This document shows, in pieces, positions 50,014 to 61,092 of a stretch of DNA of 64,000 nt. The DNA lies in NCBI RefSeq assembly GCF_014203545.1, contig NZ_JACHJG010000005.1, positions 73,726 to 137,725 on the forward strand. The letters run 5' to 3'. Source of the stretch: Streptomyces netropsis. GTDB lineage: Bacteria; Actinomycetota; Actinomycetes; Streptomycetales; Streptomycetaceae. The position numbers and the translations under genes were made by a program. The notes under the pieces are model-generated. The model ran no database searches and was not told the DNA's origin. It worked only from the letters and a program-made list of their open reading frames with translations. Position 1 is the first letter of the stretch, and the number at the start of each line of letters is the position of its first letter.

Positions 50014-50361
50014 GTGAGTGTCCACAGCGAGCGGCTCGCGGAGGTCGTGGCCGCCACCGTGGAGGTGGCCGCCGAGTCCGGGTCCGCCGGAGCCTTCACC
50101 GGCGAGGTCGCCCAGGCACTGGCCGCCGTCGTCGGCAAGGTGGCGGACAGGGCCGTCGACGCCGCGGAGCTCAGTGGGTTCGTCAGTGGGTGGCAGGAGG
50201 CCATCGAGGCGGTGGGGGAGGACGCCTCGGAGGGTGCTCAGGTGGTGCGGATGTCCTCGTGGGGCACCATGAGCGGGGGCGGCTCCTCCAGTGGGAACTC
50301 CGGGGGGAGTTCCGGCGGGAGCTCCAGCGGGAACGATTCTTCACCGCCCCGGGTCCGTTAG
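50014..50361 (+). CDS. Small hypothetical protein with Gly/Ser tail
   Basis: 115-residue protein. Residues 1-75 are helical (ERLAEVVAATVEVAAESGSAG, AQALAAVVGKVADRAVDAAELSGFVSGW), and the last 35 are Ser/Gly-rich (SGGGSSSGNSGG). The GTG at 50014 follows GGAGGAAT; in-frame starts farther upstream have no ribosome-binding site. No family recognised. A strong terminator follows. Confidence 0.6.
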   Translation: MSVHSERLAEVVAATVEVAAESGSAGAFTGEVAQALAAVVGKVADRAVDAAELSGFVSGWQEAIEAVGEDASEGAQVVRMSSWGTMSGGGSSSGNSGGSSGGSSSGNDSSPPRVR

Positions 50362-50380
50362 GGGCCGGCCCGGAGTACGT

Positions 50381-50420
50381 AAGGAGCGCCCCGCAGCCTT
50401 CCGGCTGCGGGGCGCTCCTT
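50381..50420. terminator. Bidirectional terminator
   Basis: Perfect 18-bp stem AAGGAGCGCCCCGCAGCC / GGCTGCGGGGCGCTCCTT with loop TTCC, flanked by A-rich and T-rich ends. It serves the small plus-strand gene and the minus-strand regulatory group. Confidence 0.92.
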
Positions 50421-50455
50421 TTATATAGGCGCCCTGCGTATATAGGGGACAGGGA

Positions 50456-50677
50456 TCACGCCCGCGCGCGGCGCTCGTGCGCCCTGCGCGTCGCGCGCTC
50501 CGCCGCGAAGACGTCCTCCAGGCGGAAGAGGTGCGACCGGCCGCGGCGGCCCGCCGGGGTCAGGTGTTTGAGCTGGACCCACTTGCGGATGGTGTCCGGG
50601 ACCACCGCCGCCTCTTCCGCCGCCATCGCCGTCGTCACCAGGGCGGACGCCGGTACGTACCTGGGCGCTGTCGTCAT
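50456..50677 (-). CDS. Small helix-turn-helix protein (MerR/BldC-like)
   Basis: 73-residue protein whose centre (AAVVPDTIRKWVQLKHLTPAGRRGRSHLFRLEDVFAAER in pieces) is a winged helix-turn-helix of the excisionase/BldC/MerR N-terminal kind. It is small enough to be only the DNA-binding unit. It overlaps the upstream Cys-rich gene by four bases (ATGA), so both are cotranscribed. Confidence 0.75.
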   Translation of the reverse strand: MTTAPRYVPASALVTTAMAAEEAAVVPDTIRKWVQLKHLTPAGRRGRSHLFRLEDVFAAERATRRAHERRARA

Positions 50678-51387
50678 CGGGAACCACCCTCCGTGCTCGT
50701 GCCCTCATCCTGGGCGGCTGTCAGCTCCGTCAGGTCACCGTCCGTCGCCTCCGCGAGCTGACGCCACTCCGCGCGGACCCAGGAGTGCCGGTGGCGGTCG
50801 TCCGTGCGGCAGGTGCAGGCCGGGTCGGCGCAGCGGCAGCCGGGGTTGACGCACAGGACCGTCTCGCGGTGGGGGAAGACGCGCAGGGAGACGGAGTCGC
50901 AGTGCAGGCAGCGGCCGCTGACGCGGACCGGGGTCTCGGCGTCACCCAGGGCCAGGGAGCAGCGGCGGGCCATGCGGCGGGCCTCGCCCCGTACGTGTTC
51001 GGCGAGGACCGGCTGGGCCGAGACGCGGTCCAGCAGGCCCAGCAGCCGGGCCAGCCGCTGCTCCACCGTGCCGCGCTGCGGGCGCGGGACCCGCAGCTTC
51101 TCGCACACCGCCTCCTCCAGCTCCACCACTCCGTCGGTGATGTCGCGGATGGTGTCCGAGACGAACAGACGGATGGGGGCACCGGGGGCCGTCGGCCTCC
51201 CGCCCCGGCCGCCACCACCGGTGAGGGAGGGACGGGCGCTGCGGCTGGGGGCGAGCTCCTGGCTCAGCTCGGGGAACTGGCGGAGCAGGATGCCCAGCCA
51301 TACCCCCGCCGGGTCGGGACGGTCGGGCCGGTCGGGCTGATCGGGCAGGGCGGCGGCGCGGGCGGAGTGGTCTGGGCTGTCGGGCAT
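50674..51387 (-). CDS. Unknown protein with a C-terminal Cys/His cluster
   Basis: 237-residue protein. An N-terminal half rich in Pro/Arg/Asp is followed by helices (RLFVSDTIRDITDGVVELEEAVCEKL, QRLARLLGLLDRVSAQP) and a cysteine cluster (CLHC, then CVNPGCRCADPACTC near residues 160-200) that looks zinc-binding. No family recognised. It lies between a WhiB-like gene and an HTH gene and is translationally coupled to the latter, so a regulatory or structural Zn role is plausible. Confidence 0.6.
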   Translation of the reverse strand: MPDSPDHSARAAALPDQPDRPDRPDPAGVWLGILLRQFPELSQELAPSRSARPSLTGGGGRGGRPTAPGAPIRLFVSDTIRDITDGVVELEEAVCEKLRVPRPQRGTVEQRLARLLGLLDRVSAQPVLAEHVRGEARRMARRCSLALGDAETPVRVSGRCLHCDSVSLRVFPHRETVLCVNPGCRCADPACTCRTDDRHRHSWVRAEWRQLAEATDGDLTELTAAQDEGTSTEGGSR

Positions 51388-51431
51388 GGCTGCTCCCTGA
51401 GTAATTCCTACGGACGGTCGATGGCGCGGTC

Positions 51432-51749
51432 CTACTCCGGATCGGCGAAGGCCCGCTCCGGGTCCAGATCCGCCGGGATCCTCACCTCCCTGCCGTTGCG
51501 CCACAGGCGCCCGCCGCTCACCCCGTCGAACCAGCTCTCCGCCGGGGCGACGGTCTCCAGGCAGTGGCTGCGTACGGGGCAGACGGCGCAGGCGCGCAGG
51601 GCGGGGAGGGCGGGTTTGGCGCGGCGGGCGAAGACCGCCTCGTCCGGGAGGCCGGCGCAGGCGGCGTGGGTGCGCCAGTCGGCCGGACGGGCGGGGGCGG
51701 GGTAGGCGTCCCCGTGGAAGGTGGTGTGGACGAGCGCGGATGCGGGCAT
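51432..51749 (-). CDS. WhiB-like iron-sulfur regulatory protein
   Basis: 105-residue Wbl protein. The four 4Fe-4S ligands are Cys31, Cys54, Cys57 and Cys63 in the C-x22-C-x2-C-x5-C arrangement (CAVCPVRSHC). The usual G[VI]WGG motif reads GVSGG (76-80), with Ser for Trp, and a basic C-terminal tail follows. Wbl proteins bind sigma factors and DNA and often control development or phage-like genes. It is the first gene of a minus-strand group of three. Confidence 0.85.
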   Translation of the reverse strand: MPASALVHTTFHGDAYPAPARPADWRTHAACAGLPDEAVFARRAKPALPALRACAVCPVRSHCLETVAPAESWFDGVSGGRLWRNGREVRIPADLDPERAFADPE

Positions 51750-52018
51750 GGCAGGTGGTCCCTCTCAGGGCATGGGAGGGGTTGCGGAGGCCCCCGTGAC
51801 CCTTGTTGCGGTTGCGCAATCAACAGTACCGAGCTTGCGTGCGAGAGCGCAACAAAAGGTCGAAGCGTGCTGCCTGCCACGGCCCTGGAGGGGTATTTAC
51901 TAGTCAAGTGGCGCGAATTAAGGGCTGCGGGGTAGCGGGTTGCGCGCTCGCACCGCATTCTGGTTATTGCGCGCGCGATCGGACGGTAGGGTCTGTTGTT
52001 GCGGAGGGAGAGCGTGTT

Positions 52019-52495
52019 ATGGGCGAAAAAGGCTCGGATATGGAGCGTTTCGCGAGCTGGGTCGAGGGTCTGATGCGTGAGCGCGGATACGACATCGACA
52101 GCCCGCGGGGCGGCGGCAGGTCCCGGCTGGCGGAGGACGCCGGCGTGCATCGCGCCGCGGTGACGCGGCTGCTGCAGCGGCAGAGCCTGCCGGACCTGGA
52201 GACGATGCGCGCCCTGGCGCGCGTGCTCGGCGTGGGGCTGCGCGACATGCTGATCGAGTCCGGCAGGGTGACGGCGGACGACCTGCCGCTGCCCGGCGCC
52301 GGCCGGAGCGGCGCGGCGGCCTCGGGCCCCGGCGCCGGCCGGGTGACGCCCGCCGAGGCGGCCGACCTGCTCGGCATCCCCGACAGCCACCGGCGACAGT
52401 TCGTCGAGATGACCGAAATGATCATCGCGGTGGGCGGGGTGCGCCCGGCCGACGCGCACAGTGGCGTCCAGCGGGGCGTCTCGGCCAGTCGCTGA
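52019..52495 (+). CDS. XRE-family transcriptional regulator
   Basis: 158-residue protein with an N-terminal helix-turn-helix of the XRE type (about residues 35-75: SRLAEDAGVHRAAVTRLLQRQSLPDLETMRAL in pieces) and a C-terminal region of unknown role. The ATG at 52019 follows GGAGGGAGAG by eight bases. It diverges from the WhiB-like gene, with a 269-base gap. It is the nearest candidate regulator of the tail cluster or of the adjacent group, but no operator was identified. Confidence 0.8.
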   Translation: MGEKGSDMERFASWVEGLMRERGYDIDSPRGGGRSRLAEDAGVHRAAVTRLLQRQSLPDLETMRALARVLGVGLRDMLIESGRVTADDLPLPGAGRSGAAASGPGAGRVTPAEAADLLGIPDSHRRQFVEMTEMIIAVGGVRPADAHSGVQRGVSASR

Positions 52496-52539
52496 GCGTC
52501 GCTCCCGGTTCCGGTCAAACGGGCGAGCCGGGTCGGCCG

Positions 52540-52745
52540 CGCCGCCGCGTCGGCCAGGTCGGTCGGGTCCGTCGGATCGGCTGCGCCAGCCAGGTCGGTC
52601 GGATCGGCCACGGCAGCCACGTCGGCCAGGTCGGTCGGATCGGCCACGGCGGCCACGGCAGCCAAGGGCAGTCACGTCGGCCACGGCAGCCGCAGCAGCC
52701 GCGGCAGTCACGTCGGCGAGGCCAGTCGGGTCAGCCCGGACCGGC
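52540..52745. repeat. Degenerate GC-rich minisatellite
   Basis: Repeated variants of GTCGGCCAGGTCGGTCGG and of GGCCACGGCAGCCACGTC. On the minus strand they read as Ala-Asp-Pro-Thr-Asp-Leu-type repeats, but no plausible gene covers them. Unit length is irregular, so it is not a CRISPR array. Confidence 0.75.
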
Positions 52746-53105
52746 CAGGTCAGCCGTTGGGCGTAGTCGTTTGTCACGATTGACTGATTCAGGGTGATTC
52801 GCCCCGCCGTGTGGCGCCGCCTCGCGTGACCATCCCCGTGTGTCACCCGTGGGCGCCGCCGACCGCCCGGCGCGCGCCGCTGTGAGCCGTGTCGCGTGCC
52901 CGCCCGGCCCACGCGGTCCCCGGGCCGCCGTCCGGGCGGCGCGCGGCTCCGGACCGGGTCCGGAGCGTCCGGTTCCGATCGGCCGGGACCCTTGGGGCGC
53001 CTGGGCGGCAGCGGTACGGTGGGGTGCGGCGGGCCGGAGCCGCGCGGGCTCCCTGATCGGCGACATACGCTGCACATCAGGGTGTCCTCCGCGTGTGCAT
53101 TTGTT

Positions 53106-53134
53106 TTGACCGCAGCCCATGCGGTAGGTACGCT
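53106..53134 (+). promoter_or_regulatory. Main str-operon promoter
   Basis: TTGACC (53106-53111), 17-base spacer, TACGCT (53129-53134). Start near 53141, so a leader of about 200 bases. The hexamers are close to the consensus of the major vegetative sigma factor. Confidence 0.75.
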
Positions 53135-53178
53135 CTGACCTTGTGCCTGGGGTGTCCCTGGGCTCTCGTGCGTGCCTT

Positions 53179-53209
53179 TTGACCGTACGAGGGGCCCAGA
53201 CCGTAGCGG
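53179..53209 (+). promoter_or_regulatory. Possible second str-operon promoter
   Basis: TTGACC (53179-53184) with a TAGCGG at 53204-53209, spacer 19 bases. Weaker than the first. Confidence 0.3.
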
Positions 53210-53340
53210 TCAGAGACGCCGAAATCTGCACCATTCCGCCGGTCGGCGGGGGTCTGCAGCCTTCGACACACCCGACCGCGTGGGTCGGCGAAACCCCAGG
53301 TTAGTTTTATCGTGATCGGCACACAGAAACCGGAGAAACG

Positions 53341-53712
53341 GTGCCTACGATCCAGCAGCTGGTCCGAAAGGGCCGGCAGGACAAGGTCGAGAAGAACAAG
53401 ACGCCCGCACTCGAGGGTTCGCCCCAGCGTCGTGGCGTCTGCACGCGCGTTTTCACGACCACCCCGAAGAAGCCGAACTCGGCGCTCCGTAAGGTCGCGC
53501 GTGTGCGTCTGACCAGCGGCATCGAGGTCACCGCTTACATTCCGGGTGAGGGCCACAACCTCCAGGAGCACTCCATCGTGCTCGTGCGTGGCGGTCGTGT
53601 GAAGGACCTGCCGGGCGTTCGCTACAAGATCATCCGTGGCTCGCTCGACACCCAGGGCGTCAAGAACCGCAAGCAGGCTCGCAGCCGCTACGGCGCCAAG
53701 AAGGAGAAGTAA
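53341..53712 (+). CDS. rpsL: 30S ribosomal protein S12
   Basis: 123-residue S12, which sits at the decoding centre and is the target of streptomycin resistance mutations. [19 protein letters not shown] carries the wild-type Lys, and [16 protein letters not shown] the second wild-type Lys, so the protein is predicted streptomycin-sensitive. The GTG at 53341 begins the str operon. Confidence 0.98.
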   Translation: MPTIQQLVRKGRQDKVEKNKTPALEGSPQRRGVCTRVFTTTPKKPNSALRKVARVRLTSGIEVTAYIPGEGHNLQEHSIVLVRGGRVKDLPGVRYKIIRGSLDTQGVKNRKQARSRYGAKKEK

Positions 53713-53714
53713 GA

Positions 53715-54185
53715 ATGCCTCGTAAGGGCCCCGCCCCGAAGCGCCCGGTCATCATCGACCCGGTCTACAGCTCTCCTCTTGTCACCTCGCTGATCAACAA
53801 GATCCTGTTGAACGGCAAGCGTTCCACCGCCGAGCGCATTGTGTACGGCGCCATGGAAGGCCTGCGCGAGAAGACCGGCAACGACCCGGTCATCACCCTC
53901 AAGCGCGCGCTTGAGAACGTGAAGCCGGCCCTCGAGGTCAAGTCCCGCCGTGTCGGTGGCGCCACCTACCAGGTGCCGGTCGAGGTCCGTCCGGGCCGCG
54001 CCTCCACCCTGGCGCTGCGCTGGCTCGTCGGTTACTCCCGCGCCCGTCGCGAGAAGACCATGACCGAGCGCCTCATGAACGAGCTCCTGGACGCCTCCAA
54101 CGGTCTCGGCGCTTCGGTCAAGAAGCGTGAGGACACGCACAAGATGGCCGAGTCCAACAAGGCCTTCGCGCACTACCGCTGGTAG
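53715..54185 (+). CDS. rpsG: 30S ribosomal protein S7
   Basis: 156-residue S7, primary 16S rRNA-binding protein of the head, and the usual autogenous regulator of the str operon. The family start [18 protein letters not shown] and the [19 protein letters not shown] region are present. It begins two bases after the rpsL stop. Confidence 0.98.
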   Translation: MPRKGPAPKRPVIIDPVYSSPLVTSLINKILLNGKRSTAERIVYGAMEGLREKTGNDPVITLKRALENVKPALEVKSRRVGGATYQVPVEVRPGRASTLALRWLVGYSRARREKTMTERLMNELLDASNGLGASVKKREDTHKMAESNKAFAHYRW

Positions 54186-54223
54186 TCGCTACCCACATCG
54201 AGACCGAGAGAAGACTGAGCCAT

Positions 54224-56347
<2,124 letters not shown>

Positions 56348-56515
56348 CTCCGCGTCTTCGCACGCGAAGCTCACGCTTTAGGCTTTACACCGACTGTCGG
56401 GGCATACCGCAGCAATCCGCAGGAATGCAGCGGATGCCCCGGCGGACGGCACCCCAGCAAAGATCACCTGGCGCCGTTGAAGTAAGGCGTACAGAACCAC
56501 TCCGTAGGAGGAACA

Positions 56516-57709
<1,194 letters not shown>

Positions 57710-57747
57710 TCACGCGGCCTCCGGGCCGAGTGTTACCGAAGGATCTG

Positions 57748-57791
57748 GGCGGGCCCCGCACATCATTCGATGTGCGGGGCCCGCCTTTTTT
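57748..57791 (+). terminator. Terminator of the str operon
   Basis: 17-bp perfect stem GGCGGGCCCCGCACATC / GATGTGCGGGGCCCGCC with loop ATTC, followed by six T. Confidence 0.95.
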
Positions 57792-57884
57792 CGTGCCCGG
57801 GCTCCGTGTCCCGGCCGGGTGCTTCGTTCTGGCAAGGTGGCGCCGACGTACGCCGGGGAGCCGCGGCGGGATTGGACTGACGCC

Positions 57885-58670
57885 TTGACCATCCGGAACG
57901 AGGACGACGAGCTGTGGATCCGGCGTTTCCGTCCCTCGCCGGACAGTGCGGTCTCCCTGGTGTGCCTCCCGCACGCCGGAGGGTCGGCGAGCACGTACGC
58001 CGGCTTCTCCGAGGCGCTCTCCCCGGCGGTCGAGGTGCTGGCCGTGCAGTACCCCGGCCGGCAGGACCGCCGCTGGGAGGCGCCGGGCCGCACCGTCGCC
58101 GAGCTGGCGGACGCGGTGACGGACGCGCTCGCGCCCCGGCCCGGCCGTCCGGTGGCGCTGTTCGGGCACAGCATGGGGGGTGCGATCGCGTTCGAGGTGG
58201 CGCGCCGCCTGGAGGAGCGCGGCCGGGCCCCCGTCGCCCTCTTCGTCTCGGGCCGACGGGCCCCCTCCCGGCACCGCGAGCGCCTCGGCGCCGAGGCGCC
58301 CACCGACGAGGAGGTCGTGGCGGAGCTGCGGCGGCTCGGCGGCACGGACGCGGCCGTCCTGGCGGACGCCGCGCTGCTGCGGATCCTCCTGCCGGTGGTC
58401 CGGGCCGACTACCGGGTGGCGGGCTCCTACCGGGGCGAGCCCGGGGCGGCCGTCGGCTGCCCGCTGACCGCGCTGGTCGGCGACCGCGACCCGGAAACCA
58501 CCATCGAGGAGGCCGGGGCCTGGGAAGCGCACACCACCGGGGGGTTCGAGCTGCGGATCCACCCGGGTGGGCACTTCTTCCTCGAGCCGAACCGGTCCGA
58601 GGTCATCGACGTGATCTCGGACGTGCTGCTGCCGAACGGCGCCGCCCGGCCCGCCCCCACGGCGGGGTGA
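57885..58670 (+). CDS. Type II thioesterase of a polyketide/peptide synthase locus
   Basis: 261-residue alpha/beta-hydrolase of the GrsT-like thioesterase family, which removes stalled or wrong acyl groups from carrier proteins of PKS and NRPS lines. Its start LWIRRFRPSPDSAVSLVCLPHAGG (in part) and the nucleophile GHSMGG with Ser96 are typical. The catalytic Asp is at 200-202 (GDRD) and His at 230 (PGGHFF). TTG 57885 gives the family-length N-terminus; the ribosome-binding site is weak, and GTG 57837 is the alternative. It lies just after the tuf terminator and upstream of PKS genes on the same strand. Confidence 0.88.
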   Translation: MTIRNEDDELWIRRFRPSPDSAVSLVCLPHAGGSASTYAGFSEALSPAVEVLAVQYPGRQDRRWEAPGRTVAELADAVTDALAPRPGRPVALFGHSMGGAIAFEVARRLEERGRAPVALFVSGRRAPSRHRERLGAEAPTDEEVVAELRRLGGTDAAVLADAALLRILLPVVRADYRVAGSYRGEPGAAVGCPLTALVGDRDPETTIEEAGAWEAHTTGGFELRIHPGGHFFLEPNRSEVIDVISDVLLPNGAARPAPTAG

Positions 58671-58984
58671 GGCCGGGGGCTCTCGGCCCGTCCGTCGCCG
58701 ACCGTTTCCGTCCAACGAGCGACGTGCCTTCGCGGCCCTGCCCCCCGAACGAGCGTGATGGCCCCTTCCTCCGGGGCCGGACGCGGAAGGAAGCCGTGGT
58801 CAACGCCTGCGGCGGGGCGCGGTGTGCGCGGGCCGGGGCTGCGGAACACCCCCGGCTGAGCGCCCACGGGAACCGGGATCAGGGGTTTTCCGGGGTGCTT
58901 TCTCTGGTCGAATGCCATCGGGGGAGGGCCGGCGTGCCGCGCGCCCCGCCATGGACGCGGTGACAGGTCATCAAGGGGGAAATC
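58671..58984. other. Gap between thioesterase and KR gene
   Basis: 314 bases without a supported gene. I see no terminator hairpin or clear promoter. Short frames here lack ribosome-binding sites. Confidence 0.5.
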
Positions 58985-60751
58985 GTGGGTTCCAGGAACG
59001 TGCGCCCCGCGCTGCCGCGACCGGCGGCGGGCGGGTTGTCCGGGAGGCGGCTGTTCGGCGGACCCGGGGGTCCGCGCGGGGAGTTCCTCGGTGAGGGCAC
59101 CCGGCGTCCGGTCACGGAAGTGCGCGACGCCGGGGACGATCGGCTGCCGCCCGTCCTGCCCGACACGGCCAGCACCGCGCCCGCCCCGCGCCGGCCCGAA
59201 GCCGCCGGCGCACCGGAGGACGAGGCGGCCCCGTTACGCACGGCCGAGTTCACGTACACCTGCACCTGGCAGCCCGCCCCTCTGACGGCCACCGCCCACG
59301 ACACCCCCGCGGGCCCGGTGCTGATCCTGTACACCCCCGCCGGGCGGCCCCTGGCCGACGCGATCGCCGCGCGGCACGACACCGACGACATCGTCCACGT
59401 CGAACTGGGCACGGTCACCCGGCAGTCGGCCCCCGGCCGCTGGGAGCTCGACGCCGCGGCCCCCGAGGCTCCGGCCGCCCTGCGCGACACGCTCCCGAGG
59501 CCCCGCACCGTCTACTTCCTCGGCGGGCTGCGCGACGCCGCGAAGGACTCCACGGCGGAGCTGGACCGGGCCGAGGAGAGCGGCGTACGGGCACTGTTCC
59601 GCTGTGCCAGGCACCTCGTGATCCCGTCGGCCGCCACGCGGGAGACCGGCTGGAAGGTCGTCACGAACGACGCCTGGCCGGTCGCGGGCGGCCGGGTCGC
59701 GAACCCGTACGCGGCGGCCCTGGCCGGCATGGCCCGGGTGCTGGAGAACGAGCACCGGCGCTGGAGCGTCCCCGTCGTCGACCTCGGCCTCGACGGCCGC
59801 CTCCCCGGACCCGGCGACCCCCGCCGGCACGAACTCGCCGCCCTCGTCACCGCCGAACCGGCCGAACGCGGCGTCCGCGTCGCCCACCGCGACGGCGTGC
59901 GCCACCGGCAGGCGCTGCGCCCGGTCACCCTCCCGGCCGCCGACGCCGCCGCGATCCGCACCGGCGGCACGTACGCCGTCGTCGGCGGCGCGGGCGGCAT
60001 CGGTCTGGAGACGGCCCGCTTCCTGGCCCGCGACCACGGCGCACGGGTGGCCCTGATCGGCCGCTCCCCGCTGGACGAGGACCGCCGACGCCGGATCGCC
60101 GACGCCGACCCCGACGGCTCGCGGCTGCTGTACGTACGGGCCGACGCCTCCGACGAGGACGGCCTGCGGGCCGGGCTCGCCCTGGTCCACGAGCGGTTCG
60201 GGCCCGTGCACGGTGTGTTCCACTCGGCGCTGGACCACACCGCCGCCGCCCTGGTCCGCAACCTCGACGAGAGCGCCCTGCGCGCCGGTCTCGCCGCCAA
60301 GACCGGGGTCAGTGTCGCGCTGGCCTCGGTCTTCGCCGCCGAACCGCTGGACTTCCTGCTGTTCTTCTCCTCCGCGCAGTCCTTCCTCGGCGACCCCGGC
60401 CTCGCCGGCTACGCCGCCGCGTCGACGTTCCAGGACGCCTATGCGCACGCCCTGGACCAGCGGATGCCGTTCCCCGTGCGCAGCATCGACTGGGGTTACT
60501 GGGGCACGGTCGGCGCCGTCGCGGGCGAGGTCCACCGCGCGCGGCTGACCCGGCAGGGCTTCCGCTCCATATCGCCGCGCGAAGGCTGGGACACCGTCCT
60601 GCGCGCCCTGGCCGGACCGGAGGCACAGGTGCTCGCCCTGCCCGCCGAGGAGATCCTCCTGGAGCGGCTGGGCCTGGGCGGCGAGCTGCGCACCCATGAA
60701 GCGCGGCCGGTGGCGCCCGCGCCCGTGACGGCCACCGCCCGACCGTGGTGA
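58985..60751 (+). CDS. Stand-alone polyketide ketoreductase (trans-AT-like KR)
   Basis: 588-residue protein. Residues 1-85 are Pro/Arg/Gly-rich and unassigned. Residues about 90-320 form the structural KR half (TYTCTWQPAP start), and 325-560 the catalytic KR half. The NADPH loop is GGAGGIG (about 333-339). The catalytic triad is intact: Lys439, Ser463, Tyr476. The Asn usually four residues after Tyr is Ser480 (YAAAS). The SIDWGYWGTVG ending is typical of trans-AT PKS ketoreductases. There is no KS, AT or ACP in the protein. GTG 58985 follows GGGGGAAATC, and the stop overlaps the next gene (GTGA). Confidence 0.85.
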   Translation: MGSRNVRPALPRPAAGGLSGRRLFGGPGGPRGEFLGEGTRRPVTEVRDAGDDRLPPVLPDTASTAPAPRRPEAAGAPEDEAAPLRTAEFTYTCTWQPAPLTATAHDTPAGPVLILYTPAGRPLADAIAARHDTDDIVHVELGTVTRQSAPGRWELDAAAPEAPAALRDTLPRPRTVYFLGGLRDAAKDSTAELDRAEESGVRALFRCARHLVIPSAATRETGWKVVTNDAWPVAGGRVANPYAAALAGMARVLENEHRRWSVPVVDLGLDGRLPGPGDPRRHELAALVTAEPAERGVRVAHRDGVRHRQALRPVTLPAADAAAIRTGGTYAVVGGAGGIGLETARFLARDHGARVALIGRSPLDEDRRRRIADADPDGSRLLYVRADASDEDGLRAGLALVHERFGPVHGVFHSALDHTAAALVRNLDESALRAGLAAKTGVSVALASVFAAEPLDFLLFFSSAQSFLGDPGLAGYAAASTFQDAYAHALDQRMPFPVRSIDWGYWGTVGAVAGEVHRARLTRQGFRSISPREGWDTVLRALAGPEAQVLALPAEEILLERLGLGGELRTHEARPVAPAPVTATARPW

Positions 60752-61092
60752 CGGCCCGTGCACCGCGCCCGTGCGGGAGCGGTGACAGTGCCGTCGCCGT
60801 GGTCGGCACGGCGGGCATGCGTGGCGGGCGGGGCGCGGAGATGCCCCGCCGGGCCGGGGTGAGCGCGTTCGGGCTGGGTGGCATGGACGCGCACGCGGTG
60901 GTGGAGGAGTACGTCGAGGACCCCCGCCGCGCGGCGGACGTCGGGCCCGGGGTGTTCGTCCTCTCCGCGAAGAGCGAGGAGCGCCCCCACGCCGCGCCGT
61001 GCAGCGCCCCGGCGCCGACGCGCCCCTTCGCGAGGGAGCGGTACCGGGTACGGGTGGGGGAGCGGTTCGACGGCGGGCAGGGCGCGTCTTGA
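60748..61092 (+). CDS. Ketosynthase remnant, internally deleted
   Basis: 114-residue frame that joins the very start of a KS ([10 protein letters not shown]) to the very end of one ([23 protein letters not shown]), followed by [11 protein letters not shown] and PFARERYRV, the standard post-KS linker. About 350 residues, including the catalytic Cys and both His, are missing. It keeps exact overlaps with both neighbours (GTGA at 60748-60751, TTGA at 61089-61092), so translation of the line is still coupled. Whether it has any role, for example as a docking piece, is unknown. Confidence 0.75.
   Translation: MTARAPRPCGSGDSAVAVVGTAGMRGGRGAEMPRRAGVSAFGLGGMDAHAVVEEYVEDPRRAADVGPGVFVLSAKSEERPHAAPCSAPAPTRPFARERYRVRVGERFDGGQGAS

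Larger units (their letters stand above)
52496..53340. other. 845-bp gene-free region with minisatellite and rpsL promoters
   Basis: Bases 52540-52745 are GC-rich repeats of about 20-30 bases (see repeat entry). Bases 52750-53100 show no feature I can support. Two promoter-like elements lie at 53106-53134 and 53179-53209, upstream of rpsL. Confidence 0.6.

Noticed and set aside
52540..52745. CRISPR array
   Set aside because: Units are irregular in length and lack unique spacers; no Cas genes are in the window.
51518..53077. 519-codon minus frame across the WhiB-like gene and minisatellite
   Set aside because: Overlaps the WhiB-like frame in another phase and the minisatellite. Repeats of Asp-Pro-Thr-Asp-Leu are a by-product of the repeat unit.
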